64,000 nt of DNA from Caldisericia bacterium (GTDB lineage: Bacteria; Caldisericota; Caldisericia; JAAYUI01): NCBI GenBank assembly GCA_017999835.1, contig JAGNLA010000002.1:35635-99634 (forward strand). Reading direction: 5' to 3'. The position numbers and the translations under genes were made by a program. A model generated the notes under the pieces. It was not told the origin of the DNA and made no database searches. It saw only the letters and a program-made list of their open reading frames with translations. Positions within the stretch are counted from its first letter, which is position 1. Every line of letters begins with the position of its first letter. Positions 7,686 through 17,136 of the stretch are shown in pieces.

Positions 7686-10600
7686 TCAGTAGTATCTGGT
7701 CATGACGATGAGCTTTTCGGCTCCATTCCAGGCAACCTCTGCTTCGAGATTTTCAGCAATAGCCCTAAACGGCACCATGGTTCTGCCTTTTGTCACAACC
7801 GGCTCCTGTTCGAGTGTCACCTGTTTTCCGTTGACCAGGGCAGTCTTCGAGCCGATGGTCATCGACATCACTGTCTTGTCCAGGATGATTGTGACTGTTC
7901 TTGTGTTTGCGTCCCAGTTGACCTTGGCGCCAAATGCTTCAGCGATTGCTCTTGCCGGAACCAGTGTCCTGCCCGACTTTGAGTCAATGTACGGCGCTGT
8001 ATCGAGCATTACTGGATTGCCATCTACGAGCATGGTGTTGTTGCCAATTTTCATCTCAACGATTCTTTCCCTGTAGATGTAGACTGAATGCGAGACGTTG
8101 ACCTTGTGGCCTATGACATCGGTTGCTGTGAAGTTGAAATTGTTGTTACCGGCTGCAACAGACACTTTCATCTTGAACTGGCCCGGGCCTACTTCGAATG
8201 TCTGAGTTCCAAGAACAAGCTTGACCTTCTCTGAGGCAGTTCCGGTAAGTTCAATCTCTGTTACTTTTGCAACCTTGCCTTGTACCTTGTCAAACTTGAC
8301 TACCGGTGCGGTTGTGTCGCGAGTGATTGTGATTGTTTTTTCAGTCTTTGTGCCTATCGGGTTGACTGCTTCAATCTTTACCGAGTTTTCGCCTTCCTTG
8401 AGCGGAACTGTAACAAAGAACTTGCCATCAGACCCGACACTTACCGGGTTGCCGTTGACAAACAGCGTCGACTCTGGAGAGACGATGCCTGAAAGGTTCG
8501 CGCTGTCTTCCTCGGTCAGCTCTTCGTACTTGTCAAGCTCGACTGTGGCTGCAGCGGCTGCTGAAACAACGTTTATGACATATGGATTGACTGTTTTGTA
8601 GTCGCCAAGGAGCCTGACCACCAGCTTGCCTGGGCGGGTTGGCAGCACATCAAACTCTGCCTTGCCATCGGCGCCTGTCGTGCCTTCGAGTCTGACGCCT
8701 GCCTCGCCAGAGATTGAAACCGTAATTCCAACAAGTGGCTTGCCTGAACCAGCTTCTTCAACCAGTACGCTTATTTTCTTGACCAGTCCCGGGTAGAACG
8801 TACCTGAGCTGAGAACCTGGAGCGTTGCGCCTTTAACTACGTCAAAGCTGAGCGATTTGGCTGAAACGATGGTGTTGTCGCCAAACGATGCCTTTGACTT
8901 GTAGGTTAGCGAGACATTGCCTTCACCAAACATCTTCGGTGTGAAGTGGATTGTTGCCTCAGCAGCAAGTGGATCGGCCTTTGAGCGGTCGGTTTCCTCG
9001 GTCACTGACTTTGCGGCATTGGTTGCTGTCATTTCGATGATGCTCTTTGTCTTGATCGGATCAGTTTCCTTTGTTGAAGCTGGCGTAATTCTCACAACAA
9101 GCACGTTGTCTGCGTCCTTGACCAGGTCATAGTTTGAAGATGAAAGATATTCACTGCCAAACTCCGAGCCTGTGCCGTCTTCATAGACTTTGACAACAGG
9201 GGTTTTTGCCGGAAGGTAGACTGTCGATGGAGCATCCCAGTCGAGGGCAAACTTTCCGTCACCCTTGTAACGAAGCAGCGGGTTGAAACCCACAGCCTGC
9301 GAGACAGGAGTGTTGCCGGCAACGTCGCCCTTGAGCACTGTTGCCTTGTTTGCACCGACGAGTCCACCAACGTTGAACGGTTGATCGGCAAACACATAGA
9401 ACGTTGCCTGACCTTTGTTGTCCACGTTGATGCTGTCACGGAAGTCGATGATTCCGTCACCCGTTAGGTCAGCAAAGAACATGTTGCCTGTATATTCATT
9501 GTTGTAGATGCAGCCAGCGCCCCAACTCTTGAGATCAAGCTGAGTGCCGTTGATGATGTTGCTGGTTTTGTACCTGACCGACATCTCACCGATTTTTGCC
9601 ATGTTTTTGTCGGTTGGCGCGGTAGTGTTGAGTCCAAACCTGTTGAAATACTTCACATCGTCGACTTTTGTGCCGATTGGCAGAGTGAGGAACGGGGTGA
9701 ATCTAACAAAATCAGTTGCTGAGCCGTACTTGCCAGGAACTGTCGATGAACCCTTCAAAAGCGCGCCTGTTGCGTCACGAACAACTGCTGTTACCTTGTA
9801 GAGCCTTCTGTCCATTGCAGTCATGCAGGCTTCCGGTTCTTCCGGGTAGTTCATCACGATGTCGCCTGTTTCAATGTTGCTGACTTCATAGGTAACCTTC
9901 GGGCTGCCAACCTTGATGGTTCCAGTACCCCAGTTCTTGTAGTCGGCTGATCTGACTTTGAGGTTTATCTCACCAGCGTCGTTGGCTACAAAACCGTAGA
10001 ACTTGTAGATGCCCTGAGCGGCTTTTGAGAAGTCGTACTTTATTGGCTGGAAGCCAAAGAGCTTGTCGTTGCAGTTTTGTGAGCCATCGGTGTTTTTGAG
10101 TGATGTTGCTGTCCAGTAGTACTGACCAACCTTGTCCGGTCTGTAGTCTGTGATGTTGTATATTGCCTCTTCTGCTTTTATCTTTCCACCTTTGGTCAAG
10201 TCGACCGGCTTGCCGTTTTTGTCGGTGAGCTTGATGGTAAGAGGCGAGTTGTCGTTGACGATTTCCGGTGAAACACCTGCTGTGACAATCGGTGGGTCGA
10301 TAACGACATTGATGCTTGGATCCTGCGATATTCCTCCGCCTGGCTCAGGATACATGCTTATCTGACCAGCAAGGTAGACTTCGTGGCTATAGTAGTTTGA
10401 GGTGTTTGGAACCTGCCACAAAGGTCTGAATGACCTGTCGTTGTTGTCGTCATAATACTTGTAGACTGTCATGTTGACCGGGATGGTTTCATCAGCAGCG
10501 ATAACATGGTCACCGTTGAAGTCCATGCCGGCATCAGTTATTCTGCAACCATTTGCAAGGCTCATGTCAAAGACATATCTGCCGTTGTTGCGCTGGAAAG

Positions 10601-13600
10601 TGCGGGCATCGATGATACCGCCAACCCAGGTGTTTGTTGTCATGCTGTACGAGCCGACAAGTTCGGTTTCGTAAGCGTCGAAGCTGATTCTTCCGTCACC
10701 GTTGAGGTCGTCGTAAGTGTTGAATGCTGTTGAGCCACCGGTTCCAACCGATGAGGATGGGCCTTTTGTTGTCCAGCCGTCGCCAGCGCCTTCGAACACC
10801 TTTGAGCCATTCTGGGTGAGAACGCCTCTGTCCTGCCAGACATAGGCCATTGCATCGTTGCACTCTCTTGTCACCTGGATGTCTTCCCATTCGGTGATTT
10901 TGATGTCCAAAACGTTGTCGGATTCGATTCCGAGTGTGCCTGGTGCGCCTTCGATGTGGAGTCCGTGGACAGGGATGCCAACGATTCTGTATTCCTGGCA
11001 GCAGTTGCTCCAGAGTCTTCTCTGGCCGTTTGCAAGCTTGACTTCGATCTGGATTACGCCACGGTCTATCGGGATGATCTCATCAAAGATGAAGACTCTG
11101 CCGTTTGTCAGGGTGTAGTCGAGTTTTCTGTTTTGAAGCAGTCTTGCGTTGGCTGTACCGTAAGTGTATCTGTCGACCGAACCTGGGCTGATGACTCTTG
11201 TGAAGTCACTTGGGCCAAACTCGAATTCTGAGTAGTTGCGCTGATCGGCTTCTATCTTGCCATCGTAGTCGTACTGGAGTGGCAAGCCTCTCTTGCCCTG
11301 ATAATCCTTGTCCTTGTTGGCAAGCGGGAGTCTTGGGGTCATAAACGGGCCTGTGACTGTTATGCTTGTCACCTGAAGGTTAGGGTCTGTTTGAGTAAAA
11401 CTCATATAGTTGCCGCTGCTGTCAGTGAGCATGAAGTAGATGCCATAGTCAGACAACGGGACAAACTCTGTTCCAAGCTTCCATGCCTGGTTTTCGAAAA
11501 TGGCCGGGTAGGCGTTTCTGCCGTCATCGCCACCAAGGATTCTCTTTGGATGGGTCTGACCACCTGGGTAGGATCTCATTTGCCTGACAAGGTTGTAAAG
11601 AACCGGGTCATAAGGTGCCATGATCTGTGGCGCTGGGGATGGAAGCTGGGATGTTGCACCTGAGCCGGCTGTGTAGTTCACATTGCTGTACTGGAGAGCG
11701 TGGTCTACAACAACGAACTCGACAAAGTTTATGTCTCCATCACCGTCATCGACTGTTCCACCACCTGTTCCTCCACCGGAACCGCCGCCAGAGCCTCCAC
11801 CAGATCCGCCACCTGAACCGCCACCACCGGATGCAGTTGGTGGAAGGGTGTAGGTGCCGCAGTAATCGGTGCCTGGGGATGTGCTGGTGATGAAATACGG
11901 TGGGTGGGTTATCGTGCTGTTGTAATCAAATAGGGCGTTGTCTGTATGAACCCTGATCTCAAGATTTGAGTCTTTCCTTGGTGGATAGACGGCAAGCATT
12001 ATTGTTCCGCCCTGTTCAGCCCAAGGAGATGTTTTGTATGTTGAAACAAACACTGGTACACCGAATGTTTCGATGTACGGGTGCGATGCGTCGGAACCAT
12101 TGAATGGCCCCCAGCTGTCGCCTTTGGTTACTTCACCCATCTGAGGAAGACCATTGCTGCCACAGATGTCGCATTCTCTCCTCATCTCAGAGCAATCAAG
12201 GTCGATGAGTGATTCATTGGAATAGGCTTCCGATGGACCGGTAACAGTATCCTCGATGTCAACCATGCCGACTGCACCAAGGGATGGTGTTGGTGCCTGG
12301 TTGTCAAGCCAGCTCCAGACGTAGTATGAGTTGTTGTCATTGACCTGGACGATGTATCTGTTCTGGCCAGTGCCAGCTGTGAACATCCAGTCAACTCCTG
12401 AACCATGAGCATTGTAGTAAGCTTTTATCGCACCTGCTCCAGGAATTGTCGAGATTGGAATTCTGGCAGGGTCATTTACATCATACGGGTTGTCAAAATC
12501 CAACAGTGTCAGTGTTGCGTTCGGGAACCTGCTTGAAAGGTTCTGCAGGCAAACGGTGTTGCAGTCAAAATACATGTCCTCAGCAAGGACTGTGTATGTT
12601 GCAGCCGTGTAACAGTCATAATTGTTTGGAATGACTGTATTGTTGAGTACCGATGGCGACGGGAAGACCCAGTAGCCATATGTTCCATCTGATGGGCCAC
12701 CGTATCCTGGGTCGGACGGATTGCCTGTGCCTTTTTCATAGAACACTTCGATGACATACGGATGAATGATGCCATATTCGTCGCATGAGCCCTCATAAGG
12801 AGTGATCTCAACCTTTAGAGACGGTCTCTGCTTGGTCATCACACCGGCAACCAGCCTGTGGCCTGATGCGTCTGTCTGGACAACATAGGCGTTTCTGGTT
12901 TCTTCAGGAGCCGGATTCATGGTGATGGTGACTGAAGAGGTCTGCTCAACCTTGAGTGGTCTGTCGATTGAAATGGTGATTGGCGCTCTACCGGGGAGAA
13001 CTTCGACATCGATTGCTCTCGGGCTGCCGCATCTGCCAACAGAGTATCCAGAAACCGGATAGGTTCTGATGAAGGCTTCAGCGCCAGAAACGAGTGAACC
13101 ACAATGATAGGTTGTACCGTTCTTGATAACTGTTGAAAGACGAACATCGCCGGCCGTTACTGAACCGCTCAGGTCGCTATCCTGATAAATCCATTCGCCT
13201 TCTTCGAACTCGCCATTGTTGTTGCTGTCAAAATATCTGATGTTGGCCATTGGTGAGAGGATGAAGCCGTTGTCAGCATCTCCGGATGTGACCACTGAAC
13301 CGGCATTGTAGGTGATGATTCCGCCACCGACAGCAACGGTTACGGTGGTCATTCTGACGTCGCCAGCATTTACTATCTGGTTGCTGAAAGCATCCGGTAT
13401 GGTGTTTAAGTTGTCATAGATGGCTTCGCCGCAACCAAATCCAGTTCCGCCAGCATCGTAATACGTGAATGACGTCGGGAAGGCTTTGATTGTGGTGCCA
13501 ACATCAGAATCGTTTGAAGATGAAGTTTGCGCACCGAGATAATCTTCGCAGGAAAGCGTTGCCTTGTAGTCATCGCTGAGGTTTTGGGCAAAACATGACC

Positions 13601-14519
13601 CAGCACCACCGTTAATGTTGTTAACGCCGTCATCTTTGAAAATTTCGACGCCAAGATACTCTCTGTAGTTGAGCCTGATGTTCTGGAATGTTGTGGCTGG
13701 GACATTGAAGTCGCCTGATGTTGCTCCAAGAACTGTGGCCTTGTTAACCCTCTGGCTCATCCTTGAACTTGGGGTTTCCGGGTTGTAGAGCGTTGCCGCA
13801 GAAATAGACGGAATCATACCTTCCCAAAGGTCTGTTTCAACTGAAAGATTGTAGGAGATTCCAGGATCGCATGATGTCTGGAGAACATCAGCAAGGATAA
13901 ATGCTGTTCCTTGACCATTAAGGCTGACACTGCCGATTTTCATCAGTCTGCCTGAGAAATTGTACGGAAAGGTATAGGGCGTGTGGAGAGGATTTGTTGA
14001 GAGTCTTGAGAACCAATAGCCCTTGTCATGGAAGAAGTTCACATAATCGCCAACTTCATAAGGACCCATTGTGTTGTTGTTTGAAACATTGTCCATCTTG
14101 AGGTTTGCCAGGTAGCACTGTCCTGGTGGGTCTGCTTTGTCCCTTTCATAGGGGTTGTGGAAGATGCCGTCTGGGTCAATCCAGATTCTGTTCTGGTTGT
14201 CCAGGACGCATTTCATCTCATCCTTTTCAGTGGACTGACCACCAGCCGGGATGACTGTCAAATAGACAATTGTCCAGAAACGTGGCTGTGAATTGATCGG
14301 ATATGCCGACCTTCCCCACCATTCTGAACCATATGTCCATGGAACCTGTCTGCCATTGGCCAAGGCTTGGCCTTGTCTGTCCTGGCCTATTGGATTCCAT
14401 TTCGTCACTGCAAAGATGACATTTTTTGTCTCCGCAGAAACCGTGCCAACCCCCATCAGTGGATTCAGAAGGGCAAGGGTTAGCGCAATCGCAACTCCTA
14501 AAGTGAAAAATTTCTTCAT
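7686..14519 (-). CDS. Giant secreted multidomain protein with C-terminal stalk domain
   Basis: A 2277-residue exported protein. The ATG at 14519 is preceded by GGAAGGAG at 8 nt and opens a clear signal peptide cleaved near VSA at about residue 30; the frame is open slightly further upstream without support. Short Asp/Asn/Gly loops recur (DSNNNGEFEEGE near 430, DLNGDGRISFD near 1270, DFNGDH near 1335, DLTGDGIIDFRD near 1690) and look like calcium-binding EF-hand or dockerin-type loops. A Gly/Ser linker (GGGSGGGS repeated) sits near residues 895-920. Ig-like segments with DTTAPVV occupy roughly 1930-2150, and the last 125 residues form two halves of a copper-amine-oxidase-N-like stalk domain (LVPARAIAEAFGAKV, MVPFRAIAENL). 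Likely a cell-surface structural protein. Monocistronic with its own terminator. Confidence 0.85.
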   Translation of the reverse strand: MKKFFTLGVAIALTLALLNPLMGVGTVSAETKNVIFAVTKWNPIGQDRQGQALANGRQVPWTYGSEWWGRSAYPINSQPRFWTIVYLTVIPAGGQSTEKDEMKCVLDNQNRIWIDPDGIFHNPYERDKADPPGQCYLANLKMDNVSNNNTMGPYEVGDYVNFFHDKGYWFSRLSTNPLHTPYTFPYNFSGRLMKIGSVSLNGQGTAFILADVLQTSCDPGISYNLSVETDLWEGMIPSISAATLYNPETPSSRMSQRVNKATVLGATSGDFNVPATTFQNIRLNYREYLGVEIFKDDGVNNINGGAGSCFAQNLSDDYKATLSCEDYLGAQTSSSNDSDVGTTIKAFPTSFTYYDAGGTGFGCGEAIYDNLNTIPDAFSNQIVNAGDVRMTTVTVAVGGGIITYNAGSVVTSGDADNGFILSPMANIRYFDSNNNGEFEEGEWIYQDSDLSGSVTAGDVRLSTVIKNGTTYHCGSLVSGAEAFIRTYPVSGYSVGRCGSPRAIDVEVLPGRAPITISIDRPLKVEQTSSVTITMNPAPEETRNAYVVQTDASGHRLVAGVMTKQRPSLKVEITPYEGSCDEYGIIHPYVIEVFYEKGTGNPSDPGYGGPSDGTYGYWVFPSPSVLNNTVIPNNYDCYTAATYTVLAEDMYFDCNTVCLQNLSSRFPNATLTLLDFDNPYDVNDPARIPISTIPGAGAIKAYYNAHGSGVDWMFTAGTGQNRYIVQVNDNNSYYVWSWLDNQAPTPSLGAVGMVDIEDTVTGPSEAYSNESLIDLDCSEMRRECDICGSNGLPQMGEVTKGDSWGPFNGSDASHPYIETFGVPVFVSTYKTSPWAEQGGTIMLAVYPPRKDSNLEIRVHTDNALFDYNSTITHPPYFITSTSPGTDYCGTYTLPPTASGGGGSGGGSGGGSGGGSGGGTGGGTVDDGDGDINFVEFVVVDHALQYSNVNYTAGSGATSQLPSPAPQIMAPYDPVLYNLVRQMRSYPGGQTHPKRILGGDDGRNAYPAIFENQAWKLGTEFVPLSDYGIYFMLTDSSGNYMSFTQTDPNLQVTSITVTGPFMTPRLPLANKDKDYQGKRGLPLQYDYDGKIEADQRNYSEFEFGPSDFTRVISPGSVDRYTYGTANARLLQNRKLDYTLTNGRVFIFDEIIPIDRGVIQIEVKLANGQRRLWSNCCQEYRIVGIPVHGLHIEGAPGTLGIESDNVLDIKITEWEDIQVTRECNDAMAYVWQDRGVLTQNGSKVFEGAGDGWTTKGPSSSVGTGGSTAFNTYDDLNGDGRISFDAYETELVGSYSMTTNTWVGGIIDARTFQRNNGRYVFDMSLANGCRITDAGMDFNGDHVIAADETIPVNMTVYKYYDDNNDRSFRPLWQVPNTSNYYSHEVYLAGQISMYPEPGGGISQDPSINVVIDPPIVTAGVSPEIVNDNSPLTIKLTDKNGKPVDLTKGGKIKAEEAIYNITDYRPDKVGQYYWTATSLKNTDGSQNCNDKLFGFQPIKYDFSKAAQGIYKFYGFVANDAGEINLKVRSADYKNWGTGTIKVGSPKVTYEVSNIETGDIVMNYPEEPEACMTAMDRRLYKVTAVVRDATGALLKGSSTVPGKYGSATDFVRFTPFLTLPIGTKVDDVKYFNRFGLNTTAPTDKNMAKIGEMSVRYKTSNIINGTQLDLKSWGAGCIYNNEYTGNMFFADLTGDGIIDFRDSINVDNKGQATFYVFADQPFNVGGLVGANKATVLKGDVAGNTPVSQAVGFNPLLRYKGDGKFALDWDAPSTVYLPAKTPVVKVYEDGTGSEFGSEYLSSSNYDLVKDADNVLVVRITPASTKETDPIKTKSIIEMTATNAAKSVTEETDRSKADPLAAEATIHFTPKMFGEGNVSLTYKSKASFGDNTIVSAKSLSFDVVKGATLQVLSSGTFYPGLVKKISVLVEEAGSGKPLVGITVSISGEAGVRLEGTTGADGKAEFDVLPTRPGKLVVRLLGDYKTVNPYVINVVSAAAAATVELDKYEELTEEDSANLSGIVSPESTLFVNGNPVSVGSDGKFFVTVPLKEGENSVKIEAVNPIGTKTEKTITITRDTTAPVVKFDKVQGKVAKVTEIELTGTASEKVKLVLGTQTFEVGPGQFKMKVSVAAGNNNFNFTATDVIGHKVNVSHSVYIYRERIVEMKIGNNTMLVDGNPVMLDTAPYIDSKSGRTLVPARAIAEAFGAKVNWDANTRTVTIILDKTVMSMTIGSKTALVNGKQVTLEQEPVVTKGRTMVPFRAIAENLEAEVAWNGAEKLIVMTRYY

Positions 14520-14633
14520 AGTCGATGCTCCTTCCGCATTCGAGTGATATTTGAGCTTAATACCCGGCATGTTGGTTTTAAGTTCAATGGCGAAAGGGGA
14601 TACCCAAAAATAGTTTCGATTTTTATAAATACA

Positions 14634-14662
14634 AAAGGCAGTCCCATTTCTGGACTGCCTTT
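14634..14662 (-). terminator. Rho-independent terminator after the GAF / Cys-rich gene pair
   Basis: A perfect 11-bp stem AAAGGCAGTCC with its complement and a 7-nt loop. The minus-strand side continues TTGTATTTATAAA; the plus side also has a T run, so it may work both ways. Confidence 0.8.
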
Positions 14663-14729
14663 TTCATAACCAATACGCTATCTTTTGATAGGAAACCTCT
14701 TCCTACCTACAATAAACCTTCAAATACAA

Positions 14730-14948
14730 TTATTCGGACAGGATTTTCCCGACTCTCCAGGATTGGTTCGGGTAGAGGTCATTTGGTACAGAAGCGACAT
14801 CTTTGTCACGGATGACCTGGAAAAGTGCGCAAGTTTCGAACTTGCCGTTGCAATATCTCGAAATGTTGGTGGTATACATCGCATCGTGAACTGAATTCGT
14901 TCTAAGATAAAACGGGCATTTTTCAGCATAAACACATTTGATTTCCAT
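14730..14948 (-). CDS. Small Cys-rich protein (72 residues)
   Basis: A 72-residue soluble protein with Cys at about 5, 11, 33 and 40, arranged as two pairs (VYAEKCPFY and YCNGKFETCALF), followed by VPNDLYPNQSW. The pattern of CPF, YC..., C.(L/R)F and a closing DL(Y/F)PNQ is one I recall in small uncharacterised bacterial proteins; four Cys suggest a metal or redox centre (inference). AAGGGA lies about 10 nt before the ATG. It starts 17 bp after the GAF gene, almost certainly in one mRNA, which suggests it works with the GAF sensor. A second overlapping frame here has no Cys pattern and is ignored. Confidence 0.7.
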   Translation of the reverse strand: MEIKCVYAEKCPFYLRTNSVHDAMYTTNISRYCNGKFETCALFQVIRDKDVASVPNDLYPNQSWRVGKILSE

Positions 14949-14965
14949 TTTTTACAGATCCCTTC

Positions 14966-15457
14966 TTATGGTTTTGCCACAGACCAAACGGCCTGAGCAT
15001 ATTTACCAAGCAGTTCCGCATCTTTACTCTCGTATGGAACATCTTTGTTTCCAACACCAAGAACACCGGCAATATGGTTACCTTCCCAGACTGGAATGTT
15101 CATGTGATGGACTACCGTTACGTGACCATCGGGGTATCCTTTTTTTGTTTCTTTCTCACAATTTTCATAATTGTTGGTGATGACTGCCTGTCTTTCTCTA
15201 ACGCAGTCACCCCACAGGCCTGTTGCTTCAAGCGGATAGACAAGTGGCTTGTCAATCATTGCGCAAGAATCCATGGCGGTTCTTGACCAACCAAGCATAA
15301 TCAACTCGTCTTCGGTTTCATTCATGGTTGCAAAATACCCAAGCTTGCTACCGGTGAGTTCTGCCGCAATGTCGACGAAAGCATTGGCTCTATCCCTAAA
15401 GACTGCCTGCGCAAAACCGTTCATCTTTGTTACTGCTTCTTCCAATGTAATGGCCAT
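14966..15457 (-). CDS. Stand-alone GAF-domain protein
   Basis: A 163-residue protein made of one GAF domain. Family landmarks are clear: GLWGDCVRERQAVITNNY in the middle, PDGHVTVVHHMNIPV, and GVLGVGNKDVPYESKDAE near the end. These match GAF domains normally fused to histidine kinases or cyclic-di-GMP enzymes; here no output domain follows, so it may act through a partner, most simply the small Cys-rich protein encoded just downstream. AGGAGG is well placed before the ATG at 15457. A 27-bp near-palindrome sits in its promoter region. Confidence 0.85.
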   Translation of the reverse strand: MAITLEEAVTKMNGFAQAVFRDRANAFVDIAAELTGSKLGYFATMNETEDELIMLGWSRTAMDSCAMIDKPLVYPLEATGLWGDCVRERQAVITNNYENCEKETKKGYPDGHVTVVHHMNIPVWEGNHIAGVLGVGNKDVPYESKDAELLGKYAQAVWSVAKP

Positions 15458-15485
15458 CTGTCCTCCTTGTTATGTTAACATCGAG

Positions 15486-15538
15486 TTTATAAGAATCAAC
15501 AATATATATAGTTAAATACCCATTAAATGGATATTTAA
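15486..15538 (-). promoter_or_regulatory. Promoter and candidate operator of the GAF gene
   Basis: A -10-like TATAAA on the minus strand (15486-15491) and TTAACT at 15510-15515 are 18 bp apart. The -35 overlaps a near-perfect palindrome at 15512-15538: 13-bp arms with one mismatch around a central A (AAATACCCATT against AATGGATATTT). This looks like a dimeric regulator site. The rest of the A+T-rich gap to 15668 shows nothing else. Confidence 0.5.
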
Positions 15539-15668
15539 TACAGTTAATTACTATATTTTATGAATATATTAAATTGCAGAATTTTGTTCATTAATTGATT
15601 AAAATTCAACATTATTTGGATTTGTTCAAAATAGGAAATGATGTTTCTACCAATGTTTTATAAAATAA

Positions 15669-15697
15669 AAATACCCCCGGATATACCGGGGGTATTT
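15669..15697 (-). terminator. Rho-independent terminator after htrA
   Basis: A perfect 12-bp stem AAATACCCCCGG with its complement, 5-nt loop, followed on the minus strand by TTTATTTTATAAAA. It closes the blaI-M56-htrA operon. Confidence 0.92.
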
Positions 15698-15712
15698 GTT
15701 TGACTTAACAAT

Positions 15713-17125
15713 TTAGTCGTTACTGCTGATCATCTCAGGGAGTTCCGCAAGCGTAACCTTAAGTTTCAGTTCCTTGCCACCTCTGTTAACGGTCAGTGTG
15801 ACTTCGTCGCCGACCTGATGATTTCTGACTTCCATGAGAAGCTGTTCGAAGCTTGTTACTTTCTTGTCATCTATGGACGTGATGATGTCATTTGCAAAGA
15901 GTCCTGCTTTTCTTGCCGGGCCATTGTTAACTTTGTAGACGTATGCGCCTTCGATATTTGAAATCCCAAGTTCCTTTGCGATGTCAGAAGACATGTCCAT
16001 GCCAGAGATTCCAAGATATGGCCACAAAACTTTGCCGTATTTGAGCAGTTCGCCCACGACACGCTTGACCGTATTGGATGAGACTGCAAAGCCAAGGTTT
16101 TGTGCATCGGCATAGATCATTGTGTTGATTCCAACAATCTTGCCATCAAGTGTTACAAGCGGTCCGCCTGAGTTGCCAGGATTAATGGCTGCATCTGTCT
16201 GGATGATACCAACCATTGTCGGTTTCTGGCTGCCTGTCTGCTGGCCAGATGAGCTCTGTGAGGTATCGATATTTCTTTCAAGAGCCGAGATAACACCTGT
16301 TGTGACTGTGTTTGAGAACTGGAACGGGTTACCGATTGCAACGACCGGTTCGCCAACCTTGAGGAGTTTTGAATCACCAAGTTCGGCTGACGGAAGGTTC
16401 TTTTCGGAAACCTTAAGGATTGCAAGGTCAGAGATTGGGTCTGATGCGATAACCTTTGCCTGGAGTTTTCTTTTGTCTGTAAGTGTAACGTATATTTCGG
16501 GGTTCTGTCCAGAAACAACATGGTTGTTTGTCAGGATGATTGAACCATCGATTGACGTAGACTGTCCTTCTGTTGTGTTTGCGTTCTTCAGACCTGTCGT
16601 CCAGTCGGTTTTGATGATGACACCTGAGCCGGCTGACTGGGCAAATCTGTAGGTTGGCTGTTCGTTTTGATGACCACGGCTGTTTGGATTGCCATATCCA
16701 AACGGGTTGCCAAAGATTGATCCATTCCCACCGAAGAAATCATCGAGTGGATTTGATGTTTGCACCTGAACCTTGTCCTTGACTGTTATTGAAACAACTG
16801 CCGGTGAAACCTTGTTTACCGTGTCAACAACACCTGAGTATATTTGCTTGTCGTCTACCGTGATGGCCGGGGTTGGCTGGTTGATAATGACTGAACCAGA
16901 GTCGCTGCCTTGCCTTCCTAAAAAATAGCCAGCGATACCTCCGCCAGCGCCAAAGATCAGTGAGAAAATGAGGGCAACTATAACCACACCGCCCCATGTT
17001 ACTCCTGACCTTACTTCTCTGCTTCTTGGTGTTTTTGAGTCCATGCTGAAATCTGTATGATTTTCATAATTCATGCTTTCTGTTGCAGTGGATTCAACCA
17101 CTGTATTTTCTGATTCGTCAAACAT
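15713..17125 (-). CDS. HtrA/DegP-family serine protease, membrane anchored
   Basis: A 470-residue protease. Residues 1-43 are cytoplasmic and acidic, 44-70 form one membrane span, and the rest faces outward. The trypsin-like triad is intact: His202 (TNNHVV), Asp233 (SDLAIL) and Ser319 (NPGNSGGP). One PDZ domain follows at roughly 365-455. A Gly/Asn-rich insert lies before the catalytic domain. AGGAGG precedes the ATG at 17125. It is the last gene of an operon with a BlaI-type repressor and an M56 metalloprotease, so its expression is probably induced through that pair. Known HtrA proteins degrade or chaperone misfolded envelope proteins. Confidence 0.93.
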   Translation of the reverse strand: MFDESENTVVESTATESMNYENHTDFSMDSKTPRSREVRSGVTWGGVVIVALIFSLIFGAGGGIAGYFLGRQGSDSGSVIINQPTPAITVDDKQIYSGVVDTVNKVSPAVVSITVKDKVQVQTSNPLDDFFGGNGSIFGNPFGYGNPNSRGHQNEQPTYRFAQSAGSGVIIKTDWTTGLKNANTTEGQSTSIDGSIILTNNHVVSGQNPEIYVTLTDKRKLQAKVIASDPISDLAILKVSEKNLPSAELGDSKLLKVGEPVVAIGNPFQFSNTVTTGVISALERNIDTSQSSSGQQTGSQKPTMVGIIQTDAAINPGNSGGPLVTLDGKIVGINTMIYADAQNLGFAVSSNTVKRVVGELLKYGKVLWPYLGISGMDMSSDIAKELGISNIEGAYVYKVNNGPARKAGLFANDIITSIDDKKVTSFEQLLMEVRNHQVGDEVTLTVNRGGKELKLKVTLAELPEMISSND

Positions 17126-17136
17126 TTGGAATCCTC

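Noticed and set aside
11751..11835. Repeat array in the 11.8 kb region
   Set aside because: It is the coding repeat of the Gly/Ser linker inside the giant secreted protein, not a CRISPR or separate repeat.
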